A DNA stretch of 64,000 nucleotides from contig JAOANR010000015.1 in NCBI GenBank assembly GCA_030278955.1, positions 36,612,487-36,676,486 on the forward strand, read 5' to 3'. Source of the stretch: Hygrophila difformis (lineage: Eukaryota > Streptophyta > Magnoliopsida > Lamiales > Acanthaceae). The notes below the pieces were generated by a model. The model did not search any database. It was not told the DNA's origin and worked only from the letters and a program-made list of their open reading frames with translations. Position numbers and translations under genes: made by a program. Position 1 is the first letter of the stretch, and each line of letters opens with the position of its first letter. Shown here piece by piece: positions 1 through 11,283 of this stretch.

Positions 1-390
1 AATATTTATAAATTAAAATGGATTAATTCAAAATACTACAAAAAATGTTGTTGACACTGAAATTTTCAGAAAATTGTAAGGAAAATTTTCATATCATGCT
101 TAATATTTATTTAAATTTATTTAATTTTAAATAAAATTTCAAATTAAATAAAATACTATAATTTTATTATTTATTTTTATTGATCTGCTAGGTTTGTACG
201 GGACAAGCCACAAGAAGACGGTTTAATATAATTTCTCTATTAGTTTTAAAATAATTAAATTATAATTATCATATATTCTCTATTAATTTCATATGATATA
301 AGTATATACCCGTCGAGTCTCGACGGGTTACTTACTAGTTACTTATTATAATTAATTAACTAATACTCCGTATACAGATATACAGATTGG
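1..390. other. AT-rich upstream region of the IQD gene
   Basis: No gene is seen. The stretch is strongly AT-rich and probably includes the distal promoter of the IQD gene. The only distinct structure is a short perfect palindrome at 308-328, listed separately. Confidence 0.5.
308..328. repeat. Perfect 10-bp palindrome (hairpin-capable)
   Basis: ACCCGTCGAG is followed by one central T and its exact reverse complement. It is a GC-rich island in AT-rich DNA about 900 bp upstream of the IQD start codon. It could be a dimeric transcription-factor site or a relic of a transposon end; nothing in the sequence decides between them. Confidence 0.6.
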
Positions 391-1067
391 GATGGGAGTC
401 AAGGCGTCAACGATCAACTGCTGTGCCTGTCACAACTACACGTCCTTGGTTTCCTGTAATGGGGCCCATTACCCCCATTTTCAGGGGTCCCCTCCCCCAG
501 ACCCCAGTCCACGCCACATTCCTCATTCACTAATCACTATAGCCTCCCCCTCTCTCTCTTGGATGTTTCCGATGGTTGATGATTCTTCTGTTCAACCACT
601 GATCGGAAGAATACACAATTTCCTTGCTGCACACTTTTCGCTTTCAGGTTAATTTGTCCGTCAATTTGGTTTCTCCATGTTATGCCCCTTTAATTGTTGT
701 TATCCTTTCGGGTTGGGGGCTTCCGCATGCCATCTTAATTAACTGCGATGGGGGGTTGGCGTGGGGCTATGGATGACGATGATCTTGTCGTTGCTGTCGC
801 TGAGCTGTTTTCGATAGACCCTTTTTCATAAATTAATTACTGGGTTTCGTATGGTCTTTTGTTTCAGTACTTATTCAATTTCGATTTATATATGATTTGA
901 TTGTTCACATGCTACTGTAGTACTGTTTATGGACTTGTCTGTGTTTCCTTTTGATTTTTGGTTCCTTTTGAATGGTAAAAAGGTGAACTTTTTTTGTTCT
1001 GTGTATCTGTTCATCCATTTTTGTGATATTTTTTGGACGAATTGTTGTTGAGGAAAAGAAAGCCACG

Positions 1068-1109
<42 letters not shown>

Positions 1110-1206
1110 GTGGTGTAGAAATTAAATTTCTCAAGCAGTGTAGTGAGTGCTTTCATTTTCATTTTCATGTTCATGTTTATCTTTCCAGCTTTGTAATTAA
1201 TCAGGA
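391..1206 (+). promoter_or_regulatory. Probable 5' UTR of the IQD gene, with an intron at about 648-1188
   Basis: A CAG|GTTAAT donor at 647/648 and a pyrimidine-rich CTTTCCAG acceptor ending at 1188 would remove a 541-bp intron that lies just before the start codon at 1207. The putative intron contains a pure T run at about 1078-1108. A 5'-UTR intron is common in plant genes of this type. A short open frame at 392-652 has no coding character and probably lies in leader sequence. The transcription start is not determined. Confidence 0.45.
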
Positions 1207-2908
1207 ATGGGGAAAAGAAGGGACTGGTTTTTTTCAACACTGAAGAAAGCCTTGACATGTCAATCAAATGAGAGGAAGAAGAAAAAGGTGTTGATTGTTG
1301 AATCTATCTTACTTGTTCCCTTTGGATGAATGAATTTCAGTATCTGCTTGAAATATAAAAAGGGAACATGATGTAATTTTGTGATGATCAGAGAAGCCAA
1401 AATTTGACGAATTGCTGGCGGAAGCAGAGGAGCCTGTATTCAGCTTCTTCTGGCGCAGCGAATGCTGTAGTTGTTCCTGCAGGCAATCCTCCTATAATTG
1501 AAGTAGAGTCAAATTCAGCCAAGGATGATCACAATAAGCATGAGCATTCCGTTGCTCTTGCGACTGTGGATGCTGCAGATGTTGAGCAGAATGCAGCAGG
1601 AGACTGTAGTTTGGGAGGAATGGATGAAGAGGCAGCAGCTGCTATCAAGATTCAAGCAGCTTTTCGAGGCTACTTGGTAACATGATACGCTTTCTAATGT
1701 TTCGTTTTTGTAGATGTAACTCAATGGTTAATATATATAAATGTAGGGCAATTCATCTTGTTGTTAGCTCAAAGTATGCCTTTGGAATGTTTTGGGGACT
1801 GTTACATTGGCTGTAAACATAAGATTTGTGAGTGAGAAACAGAAAGGGGATTCATTGTAGTTATGTGACATAAGTCGAATTCATCATCAAGTCATTAATT
1901 TCTTTTCATCTTTTTGTGTCATGATTTGCATCAAATTTCAGGCGAGGCAAGTGTTGAGGACAATGAAAGCACGCGAGAAACTAAAATCATTAAGTGATAG
2001 ACAGTATACAAAACGCCAGTCAGCCACAGCCTTGAAGTATGTACAGATGAAGGTTCATCTGCAATCCGAGGTTCCTACTACGAGAGTCAGGATGTCGGAG
2101 AACAATTCTGGTCTTCTGAGTCAAATCCAGGATGTAAAGAAGTCGAATGAACCACCCAAAGAATCTGCAGAAGAGCGTTCCTGTGTTTATTATGTATGGT
2201 CATTCTGCCTGTGTATCCTCCATCTAATTGTTTCTCTGATTTGCTCTTGAGTTGTTGGCTAATTTTGTTTTCAAGGCTAAAAACAAATCAATTCTGGATC
2301 CAAATGACCCGCGGTGGAGCTGGAGTTTATCGAAGGAATGGATGGCTGCTCAACCCCAAACAAATAGAAGCCCAATTGACGAACAAGGTAACAATCGCCA
2401 TGTCACTGTAAAGAGCAGCTCAGGTCTTTCCGTATCTCCACAAGGCAATATAAAAATGCAGTCTCCTAAAGTCCGGAAGCAAAATCAGCTTCCCAACTGG
2501 CAATCCCCTTCGACTTCCAGCTCGGGTAGACTAAGGCAGCTGAGCCCAAGATTCTCTGCAAATGCCAAAAATGATGAATCGAAGAGTATCCACAGCATTC
2601 AGTCGGAATTATGTAGAAGGCACAGCTGCAGAGGCTCATCCGTCGGAGATGATACCAGCCTTTTAAGTTGCCCTGCTTATACCCGAGGCTACATGGCATC
2701 CACGGTGGCTTCTAGAGCAAAGTCGCGCCCGCCCAGTCTGCTTGGCAGGACACCTGTGAAAGCAACCGGTGGTTCTGCCAGGAGGCGTCTTTCATTCTCG
2801 AGCGCCCCTGCACCTGCAGCCGGCTTCCTGGGACATTACGTGTCTACGAAAATGGATGCTATACCTACAAAGGATGGTGTGCAGACTCAGAATGGAATGA
2901 ACAGTTGA
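1207..2908 (+). CDS. IQ67-domain (IQD) calmodulin-binding protein, four coding exons
   Basis: Coding exons are inferred at 1207-1287, 1392-1676, 1942-2193 and 2276-2908. All introns are GT-AG and phase 0, giving about 416 residues. The start is chosen because MGKRRDWFFSTLKKAL is the typical basic IQD N-terminus. The IQ67 domain lies at about residues 107-173: the IQ motif IKIQAAFRGYL is split by an intron in the middle of the domain, as is usual for the family, and continues with the basic ARQVLRTMKAREKL segment. A W-rich element (RWSWSLSKEW) starts exon 4. A DUF4005-type C-terminus is seen at about residues 339-383 (GYMAS, then RRRLSFS). IQD proteins bind calmodulin and associate with microtubules and the plasma membrane or nucleus as scaffolds. 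The segment between IQ67 and the W motif is short, so the exon 3/4 boundary is the least certain. The frame is intact; the gene is probably functional. Confidence 0.88.
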
Positions 2909-3103
2909 TTTGTGTGTCTGAGGAAAGCTGCTAGAGAAGGTGGGTTTAGTTATAATTTTGTAGAGTTTGCTGTTTATTACATAGAGCAGTGTTGTGTTTT
3001 GATGTGAATTTCGTGAGCGAGTGAAATAATTGATCTTCTTTTTGCTGTGTTAAATAGTCCTGAGATGACTTAAATATTTCTATATCTTATAAAATACAGT
3101 ATC
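2909..3103 (+). other. IQD 3' UTR and flank up to the copia insertion
   Basis: This is the 3' end of the IQD transcript unit, ending where a copia element inserts at the target GTATC. Diverged copies of its distal part recur at about 34.2, 36.3 and 41.9 kb inside the F-box region. Confidence 0.6.
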
Positions 3104-3450
3104 TGTTACACACCTAGTCAATACCGACGGCTACAGCAAGTCAACGTCTGCAGTGATGGCTGCCTTCATTTATTTGTGCTGAACAATATTCTCATTATGC
3201 GGTGTATTAGGTGTTGTAATTGGCTTATAAATATGTGCCTTCAGTGTATACTTTGAGCTGCGAAAAGAAAAATATCAATCACCACTATTCTGCATTCACT
3301 TTCTCTCCCTCCTCATCTATCTCTTCATTTATATCTCTCACATTTATTGTATCTACCTAATACATTTTTTTTTCTCTGCACACACATACATAATACAACA
3401 CATATTTCATGACACATAAAAATACACCATATAATACTATATTCACAACA
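3104..3450 (+). repeat. Copia 5' LTR
   Basis: 347 bp with TG...CA ends. It is followed directly by CGTTATCAACACGAG, in the position of the primer-binding site. The match to a specific tRNA is not obvious by eye and may be of the internal-tRNA type used by many copia elements. Confidence 0.9.
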
Positions 3451-3529
3451 CGTTATCAACACGAGGAGACTCTGCCCGGATCACCAGAATTTGAGGTATA
3501 ATTTTTATTCCAAAATTTTCAATAAGATT

Positions 3530-4461
3530 ATGGCTAACATTGCGAAGCAGGAATTTGCTCCCTTAACCGTTGAAGGAAGCAATTATATGTCCTGGGCCCG
3601 AGATGTGAAAATGCATCTTACTTCAATGGGTCTGGAAGATACTATTGCTGAAGGCAAAAATCTCAGCCATCAAAATCAGGCAAAAGCCATGATTTTCTTG
3701 TGCCATCATATCGAAGAGGCACTTAAATGGAGTACGTGACTGTGGAATCCCCACTGACATTGTGGGAAAAGTTGAAAGAAAAATATGATAATCTTAAAAA
3801 GACGGTGCTTCCAAAAGCCGGTGATGACTGGACAAACCTGAGACTTCATGACTTCAAAACAGTCCGGAAATATAATTCCGCTGTGTTCAAAATTACGGCC
3901 CAATTGGAATTATGTGGGCAAAAGATTTCTGAAGAACAAATGTTTGAAAAAACATATTCTACGTTTCATGCTAAAAACTCAATATTGAGTGAGCAATACC
4001 GTCAAAAAGGTTTTCAAAGATATTCTGATCTTATCACCTGCTTATTATTGGCTGAACAAAACAGCCTATTGCTGTTGAGAAATCATGAATCTAGGCCCGC
4101 AGGTGCAAAACTGTTCCCTGATGTGAACGCGGCTCAATCATCGAAATATGTGCGTGATCGTGGGCACTTTAAAAATCAAAATGATGATCGTGGCCAAAAT
4201 CGGTATCACAATCGAGGCAGAGGTGAATCATCTCGTCAAAATAATTATCGAAATAAGCCTCGATTTGAGCAAAATTGCAGATATGATACCAGAAGGCCTT
4301 ACAAACCACAACAAAGAAATTATACAAGAAAGCACAAACAAAATGATGAAATTTGTGATCGTTGTGGAATTAAAGGCCATATGGCTCAAACATGCCACAT
4401 AGCTAAACACTTAGCTGAACTGTATCAGGCCTCCAAGACGAAAAGAAAGACAAGGTGTTGA
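3530..4461 (+). pseudogene. Copia gag (frameshifted)
   Basis: The N-terminus starts MANIAKQEFAPLTVEGSNY and reads to about 3735, where a one-base loss shifts the frame. The second frame (3727-4461) carries the rest of the UBN2-type gag and a zinc knuckle CDRCGIKGHMAQTC (CX2CX4HX4C) near the C-terminus. Gag forms the virus-like particle and binds the element RNA. It is not translatable as one protein in this copy. Confidence 0.85.
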
Positions 4462-4736
4462 ATCACACCATAATGCCCACGATGATACTTATGATGATAT
4501 ATTAAATGATAATATCACGCACCTGGAAGCTGATGATTTTGTTGAGCCAGATACTGTTACAAAATAATATATTATATAGCTATATATATTTTGTACTTGT
4601 CTTTTATAATTCCTGTTTAATATAAATAATGATATCTTGTACTTCCCTTTTATTATCCATGTATAATACAAATATGTTTTGCATTAATAATATTTATATT
4701 ATTGATGTTTAATAACTTTCTTATATTCTTGTAAAG

Positions 4737-6595
4737 AAATTGATGCTGGAAATTCAAAAGTCGGAGATGATATCTGCCTCATTGACAGTGCAACAACGCA
4801 TAGCATTTTGAAAAACAAAAACTATTTCTCCAATTTAAAATTGGAAAAGACCGCAGTGAAAACTATAAACGGTAATGCAAAATGCATTGATGGCTCCGGT
4901 AGAGCTATTATATTTCTCCCTGAAGGGACAGAAATGGCGATTGAAAATGCCTTGTTCTCACGCAAAGCTCGAAGAAATTTACTGAGCTTCAATGATATTC
5001 GAAAAAATGGATATCACATTGAAACTTCAAAAGAGGCAAATCACGAGTATCTTTTGATAACTCGAATTGAAAATGGCAAAAAATTTGCGAATGAAAAATT
5101 GCCATGTTACTTCTCTGGCTTATACTATACAAAAATATGTGCTGCAGAAATACATAACCTAGTAGGCTTGAAAGCTACAAGTGAATTTATTACCTGGCAC
5201 AATATACTTGGGCATCCTGGCAGTGTAATGCTGATGCGAATTATTGAAAATTCAAATGATCATACATTGAAAAGGCAAATGATATTGAACCCAAATGAGT
5301 TCAATTGTGCAGCCTGTTCACAAGGGAAATTGATAACCAGACCATCTCCAGTAAAAGTGGGAATTGAATCCCCTACATTCCTAGAAAGAATTCAAGGCAA
5401 TATATGTGGACCTATTGATCCACCGTGTGGACCTTTCAAGTACTTTATGGTACTAATTGATGCGTCATCACGCTGGTCACACGTTTGTTTATTATCAACT
5501 CGCAATTTGACATTCGCAAGATTACTTGCACAAATTATAAAATTGCGAGCACAGTTTTCAGATCATCCGATAAAGAAAATACGCCTTGATAATGCTGGAG
5601 AATATACATCACATGCATTTGATGATTTCTGCATGTCGATTGGAATTATTGTTGAACATCATGTGCCTCATATGCACACGCAAAATGGTCTGGCAGAATC
5701 ATTTATTAAGCGATTGCAATTAATTGCAAGACCCTTGTTAATGAAATCAAAACTCCCTGTTTCTGCTTGGGGACATGCTATATTGCGTGCAACAACACTT
5801 GTGAAAATAAGGCCGACAAGCTATCATAGATACTCCCCTACACAAATTGTGTTTGGAAAGGAGCCCAATATATCCCACTTGCGAATTTTTGGGTGTGCGG
5901 TTTATGTACCGATTGCGCCACCACAACGCACAAAAATGGGACCACAAAGAAGGTTGGGCATATATGTCGGGTACGAATCACCCTCGATTATTAAATATCT
6001 TGAGCAAAAAATGGGTGATTTATTTACTGCAAGATTTGCAGACTGTCATTTTGATGAAACTCAATTCTCGACATTAGGGGGAGGAAATGATCAACTGAAA
6101 AAGGAAATATCTTGGCAAAGTCCATTTGATTTCCTTGATCCTCGTACAAGGCAATGCGAACTTAAAGTTCAAAGAATTGTGCATTTGCAGGGAATTGCAA
6201 ATCAATTACCCGATGCTTTTAATGATGCTGCTAAAGTTACAAAATCATATATAAATGATGCAGCAAATCCACCAGCCAATATAAATGTTCCAGAAGGGCA
6301 TATTCCGAGTGCAAATGAACCTACTGCACGCCTGAAGCGTGGTAGGCCTTTGGGTTCCAAGGATAAAAATTTAGGAAGAAGAAAATTATCTATATGGGTG
6401 ATAAATCAATCACAGATGATACTCCCGAAGGAGGAATTGATTCAACCTCCGAAAAGGTTGAACCTGAAAATATTCACCCAGATGAAAGTGAAGTTATTGA
6501 AACTTCTTTTAATTATATCAATACTGGGAAATGTTGGAACCGAAAAGAAACAAACGTTGATAATGCTTTTGCATACAACGTTGCACTCGATATAA
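4737..6595 (+). pseudogene. Copia protease and integrase
   Basis: The retropepsin-like active site reads DSATTH (copia elements usually have DSGA/DSGC-type motifs). The HHCC-like zinc region includes WHNILGHPG and FNCAACSQGK. The integrase core shows the first catalytic Asp region in FMVLIDASSRWSHV, then IRLDNAGEYTS and a downstream E in NGLAESFIKRL. It ends with the copia-typical HLRIFGCAVYVP segment. AT-rich sequence with stops between 4462 and 4733 separates it from gag. The frame breaks at about 6370-6400 into the RT frame. Confidence 0.87.
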
Positions 6596-8230
6596 TGGAA
6601 AATAACGAGGATCCCGAACCAAGATCAGTTGAAGAATGTCAGAAAAGAAATGATTGGCCAAAATGGAAAGATGCGATTCAGTCCGAACTAGATTCACTGA
6701 ATAAATGAAAAGTATTCGGCCCTATTGTCCAAACACCGAAAAATGTAAAGCCTGTTGGCTACAGATGGGTGTTTGTGAGAAATAGAAATGAAAATAATAA
6801 AATTGCCAAATATAAGGCAAGGCTTGTAGCCCAAGGTTTTTCCCAACGACCGGGCATTGATTTTGAGGAAACATATTCCCCAGTTATGGATGGAGTAACA
6901 TTCAAGTATCTAATGACCTAGCAGTACGAGAAAATCTTGAAATGAGGCTGATGGATGTTGTTACTGCATATTTATATGACTCATTGGAAAATGATATTTA
7001 CATGAAAATACCTGAAGGGTTTAAGTTACCTGAGTCTTGCAACTCAAACCCCAGAGAACTTATTCCATCAAATTGCAAAAATCATTGTATGGGCTCAAGC
7101 AATCTGGTCGAATGTGGTATAACCTCCTAAGTGAAAGTTTGATAAAGGAAGGTTATACAAATGACCCTATCAGTCCTTGTGTTTTTATAAAGAAAAATGG
7201 GTCAAAATCCGTGATCGTCGCAGTATATGTTGATGATTTGAATCTAATTGGAACTCCTGAAGAGTTGAAAAAGACGGTTGAATATCTGAAAAAAGAGTTC
7301 GAAATCAAGGATTTCAGAAAAACAAAATTTTGCCTTGGCCTACAAATTGAGCATTTGGAGAAAGGCATATTCGTTCATCAATCAGCTTATACCCAAAAGG
7401 TATTAAAGCAATTTCGAATGAATTATGCTCATCCGCTAAATAATTCAATGGTTGTTCGGGCACTTGATCCTGTAAAGGATCCATTTAGGCCAAAAGAAAA
7501 TGGTGAAGAGCAACTTGGCCCAGAAATGCCATATTTAAGCGCAATTGGCGCTTTAATGTATCTTGCAAATAGCACGCGACCTGATATCACATTTGCAATC
7601 AATTTACTAGCAAGATTCAGTTCTTGCCCTACTCAACGACATTGGAAGGGCATAAAGCACATTTTTCGCTATCTCCAAGGAACAATTGATCTTGGGTTAT
7701 TTTACCCAAAATACTCTCGACATGAGTTAATCGGCTATGCCGATGCAAGTTATTTATCAGATCCACACAAAGCTAAATCTCAGACAGGCTATATCTTTAC
7801 TTGTGGCGAAACTGTTATCTCTTAGAGGTCAATGAAGTAGACTTTAACTGCTACTTCTTCTAATCATGCCGAGATATTAGCAATCCATGAGGCAAGTCGA
7901 GAATGTGTTTGGTTGAGGTCAATGACTCAACATATATTGAGGAGTTGTGGTTTAATCATTGGACCACAAATGCCCCCAGCAATTTTATTTGAAGATAATT
8001 CAACTTGTATAGCCCAGTTGAAACGGAGTTATATTAAAGGAGATAGAACGAAACATATTTCACCAAAGTTCTTCTACACTCATGATCTTCATAAGAATGG
8101 TGAAATTGATGTGCAGCAAATTCGATTAGAAAATAATTTAGCAGATCTATTTACCAAGGCATTGCCGACTGCAACATTCGAGAAGTTCGTGAAGAAAATT
8201 GGAATGCGGCGGCTTCAAGATTTAAAATAA
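6394..8230 (+). pseudogene. Copia reverse transcriptase and RNase H
   Basis: The start of RT lies in 6394-6708, followed by stops at about 6706 and 6919 and a frame change near 7040. The YVDD catalytic motif is in VYVDDLNLIGT (about 7225-7255). An RNase H segment containing GYADASYLSDPHKAKSQTGY follows, with a stop at about 7824. The C-terminal part lies at 7913-8230. These domains would copy element RNA into cDNA; this copy cannot make the full protein. Confidence 0.87.
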
Positions 8231-8366
8231 TGTCCAAATCAGGGGAAGCGCTGAATACAAGAATATTGTACTCTTTTTCCTTCACTGGGATTTTTTTCCC
8301 ACAAGGTTTTTTCCTAGTAAGGTTTTAACGAGGCATATTCTTTGCATGAAGACAACCAAGGGGGAG

Positions 8367-8716
8367 TGTTACACACCTAGTCAATACCGACGGCTACAGC
8401 AAGTCAACATCTGCGGTGATGGCGGCCTTCATTTATTTCTGCTGAACAATATTCTCATTATGCGGTGTATTAGGTGTTGTAATTGGCTTATAAATATGTG
8501 CCTTCAGTGTATACTTTGAGCTGCGAAAAGAAAAATATCAATCACCACCATTCTGTATTCACTTTCTCTCCCTCCTCATCTATCTCTTCATTTATATCTC
8601 TCACATTTATTGTATCTACCTAATACATTTTTTTTGTCTCTGCACACACATACATAATACAACACATATTTCATAACACATAAAAATACACCATATATAA
8701 TACTATATTCACAACA
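8367..8716 (+). repeat. Copia 3' LTR
   Basis: 350 bp, matching the 5' LTR with about ten differences or small indels by eye. It is preceded by the polypurine tract and followed by the GTATC target duplicate. Confidence 0.9.
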
Positions 8717-8895
8717 GTATCTATATTACTGCCTCTGTTTTAATGTTGTTGTCATTCCAACGATCGGTCGAATTCAATGTTATTTCCATAAAACCAAATA
8801 TCTCAGAATGGCAATACCCATTCTATTAAAAAAAATTACTTACCTTAGAACTAGTCATGTTAAACTAATTGACCCAAAATCAGTTCACTTACTAA
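8717..8895 (+). other. Continuation of the IQD 3' flank beyond the copia
   Basis: The first ~45 bases (CTGTTTTAATGTTGTTGTCAT and neighbours) continue the homology seen between the IQD 3' UTR and the stray fragments at 36.4 and 42.2 kb, which lack the copia. This supports the copia boundaries. The rest is unannotated. Confidence 0.5.
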
Positions 8896-9917
8896 TAGGG
8901 TGGGAATAGGTCAGACTTGCGTTTAATAGCCTGGGCTGTAGCCTTTCATAGGGCTAGTTTATAGGCCTAAACTTGATATTTTTACTTAAAAAGGCCATGT
9001 TTTATCTATAAAAAAAGAAAAAAAAACATAATTAAAATTTCCAAAACTCCAAATTGCTAAATGGGCACATATTCCTAGAGGTTTCAAGACGGACGGGCAG
9101 GACGATACGGGCCAAATCCACTTCAACCCATTATCTAACGGATTTAGACGGGCTAGTCCACGGCGGGGGCAGACTTGAATTACCTCAGCTCAGCCTAACC
9201 ACACCGGCAGGTTGTGAGCCAACGGGTAGCCCCAGTTTTTGTAATTAATTAATAAATTAAATTTTTAATTATGTAATATTGTTATTTATCTAAAATTTAA
9301 ATATATTATTTAATTTTAAAAATAAAATATTATTTAAAAAATCTAAAATCAATTAGTTTAATTTTGTAGAGTAGTCTTTTTAAAAAATACATCAAATTAG
9401 TCTAAAAAATAATACTCTCTCTATTTTTAAAAAGTTGTAACATTCATGTATTTTCATGCAATCCAATATACAATTTTAACGCTTAATATCTCAAATTATA
9501 AAAAATTGATATTATAAAACTGCGCGATTAGACGAATCCAACAAGATCCCACTTGACTGTATTTTATCTTATAGTAGTATAACTGTGTTAAAAAGTCGTT
9601 ACTCAATGAATAGTAACAACTATGCAAATATTTCAATTATACAAAAACGGAAAGAATATTAAGTAGCTCATGTCATATATAATGAGCATTAAAATTAATT
9701 TAACATAATTTAGTCAATATTAGGTTAATTTTATACTAGTAATTTTTTAATAGTATTTACAAAAAGTATAGAATTATTAGATTAACATTGATTTTCAAAA
9801 CAATAAATAGGTTTTCAAAACAAACTTAATTTTTAAAAAGGAGTAAAATTTAGCTTGCCCCGCGGGCTAACCCAAGGTGGAATTAGGCAGGCTTGCCCAT
9901 TGAAACCCGTTCCCATA
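8896..9917. repeat. Possible hAT-like non-autonomous element, degenerate
   Basis: A TAGGGTGGGAATAGG-like left edge and a roughly complementary CCCGTTCCCATA right edge bracket AT-rich DNA. Short GC-rich words near both ends are partly shared. I could not find a clean 8-bp target duplication, so this is tentative. A MITE sits inside it at 9415-9656. Confidence 0.25.
9415..9656. mobile_element. Stowaway-like MITE (family M1) copy 1
   Basis: 242 bp flanked by TA (9413-9414 and 9657-9658). The terminal inverted repeats CTCTCTCTATTTTT and TTCTTTCCGTTTTT (reverse complement of the right end) are imperfect. The internal word GATTAGACGAATCCAACAAG, or its complement, is shared with the copies at 27.6, 34.5, 36.6, 42.5, 43.8 and 51.5 kb. 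It has no coding capacity. Confidence 0.7.
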
Positions 9918-10399
9918 TATCACTATTTATTCAGGGGGCTTTTAAAGAGAGGGACCTCTTGAAACATAATATTAGGGTCAATGACCCCCTTTTCATAAGT
10001 TTAGAGATAGGGCCCCAAAACTTTGAAACTTAATTAACATTTAAAGATTAACCTATTCTAAAATGATCGATGGAAAATATTAAAATATCCTTAATTTCGT
10101 ATTTTATTTATTTGTTTATTTATTTTTATTTAATTAACTGATTATTATTAATTAATATTTATTATTATTTATGATTTAATTAATTATTTATTATTATTTT
10201 TTATGATATTTTTTATCCTTCTTATCTAGTGGTTCCGTGTATTGTATATTTTTATCGAACAATCTAGTATATGAAAAGTGACAGATTGGTATTGTAGTAA
10301 ATATTATGTTGTGTTTATGTTATGGATTTTATTTATGATCTTATGCAGAGAACGTAAATAATCGAAATATATGCCATGATCATTCACAGTATTTATCAT
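9918..10399. other. AT-rich intergenic stretch
   Basis: No gene or recognisable element is seen. It holds long A/T runs and ATTAATTA-type words. The left edge of the pararetroviral insertion lies somewhere near its right end and cannot be placed exactly. Confidence 0.4.
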
Positions 10400-11112
10400 T
10401 CAAAGTAAAATTTCAGGGTCTACCTCGCTTCCGTAGTATAAGCTTTGTGGTTAAAACTTCTGGTCAAGTCCTTCAACGAGTAACCTTCTTTCATCGTCTG
10501 CTATCCTTCTTTCAGGCCTCCTGCCTTACTCCGGTATGCATGACCTCTCGGAAATCACTGTATCGATGACATGACTCTCAACATATGTTTCACTCACTCA
10601 CATATATTCAGAATTTTGGTAGACTTTAGAAAAATATACTCGAAGATATTTACTGGAATGATCAGGCTATTGTACTTAGCCGATCATCTTTTTATTGAAA
10701 GCTTTTTAAAATCACTCATAATTTTACATAAGAGAGAGAGAACTAAAGATTACAAAGAACTGCAAGTGAAAGAATACTATGGTAGGTATCTTCGCTTCTA
10801 CCTTCTTAGATGAATTTCTGAAGATTTAATGGTCCTGAATTGAGATACGTGGCCTTATCTTCTCCCTTCTTTTCTTCTCCATTATTGATGTTCGGTGGCT
10901 GTCATTTTCTCCTTTAATCATGCACTTTGAGCTGTCTTCATGTAATAATTCATTCAGTGGCCACCATGCATTATTGTCTTCAATAATTCACTTTTTTATT
11001 GATTTTCTTTTTGTTTTCTTGTGTAATTTCGTCATGGCATACGTCTTGCTGCATTATTCTCTTCTTAGTGCTACATTGGTCCTCTTTGTCGTCACTGCTT
11101 ACTTCACTTTGT
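10400..11112 (-). promoter_or_regulatory. Pararetroviral intergenic region: likely 35S-type promoter and poly(A) signal
   Basis: This non-coding segment follows the last viral ORF. On the minus strand it has two TGACG words (complements near 11,028 and 11,090), resembling as-1-type elements of caulimovirid promoters. Further on come a CT-rich stretch and an AATAAA at about 10,690-10,695 that could be the polyadenylation signal. The order agrees with the family; activity is inferred and not shown. I could not single out a confident TATA box. Confidence 0.5.
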
Positions 11113-11278
11113 TGTCCCTTTCCGAAGAAATGTTCTTGTCTTCAGACTTGTGGTGGATTTTTCTACAGCTTTCTTCCAGATACTCTTGACTTCTTCTGAG
11201 CATTCAAAATTGTATGTGTCAAATTTCTGAATTAGTCCTGCTAAGTTTCCTGATCTGAATCCTGGAGTGTTCAATTGT
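11113..11278 (-). pseudogene. C-terminal piece of the last pararetroviral ORF
   Basis: An open minus-strand frame runs out of the Gypsy insertion site and ends at a stop at about 11,113. Its upstream part lies beyond the Gypsy element, at 19,942 and higher. The two halves meet exactly at the duplicated target TCAAT. Its position after RNase H matches the transactivator/inclusion-body gene of several caulimovirid genera, but I see no diagnostic motif. Confidence 0.55.
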
Positions 11279-11283
11279 TCAAT

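Larger units (their letters stand above)
3104..8716 (+). mobile_element. Ty1/copia LTR retrotransposon, complete in structure but coding-defective
   Basis: Two LTRs start TGTTACACACC and end CACAACA, and 5-bp target duplications GTATC lie at 3099-3103 and 8717-8721. A purine tract (ACCAAGGGGGAG) precedes the 3' LTR. The internal order gag, protease, integrase, RT, RNase H is the copia order. By eye the LTRs differ at about ten positions in 350 bp, so insertion was not recent. Several frameshifts and stops (about 3738, 4461-4733, 6595, 6706, 6919 and 7824) make it non-autonomous. It sits about 195 bp after the IQD stop codon in the same orientation. Confidence 0.93.

Noticed and set aside
392..652. 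Open frame of 86 codons before the IQD gene
   Set aside because: Pro/Ser/Cys-rich without protein-like features; it overlaps the probable 5' UTR and splice donor.
905..1267. Minus-strand Lys-rich frames near the IQD gene
   Set aside because: They arise from the poly(T) tract and lie antisense to the 5' leader.
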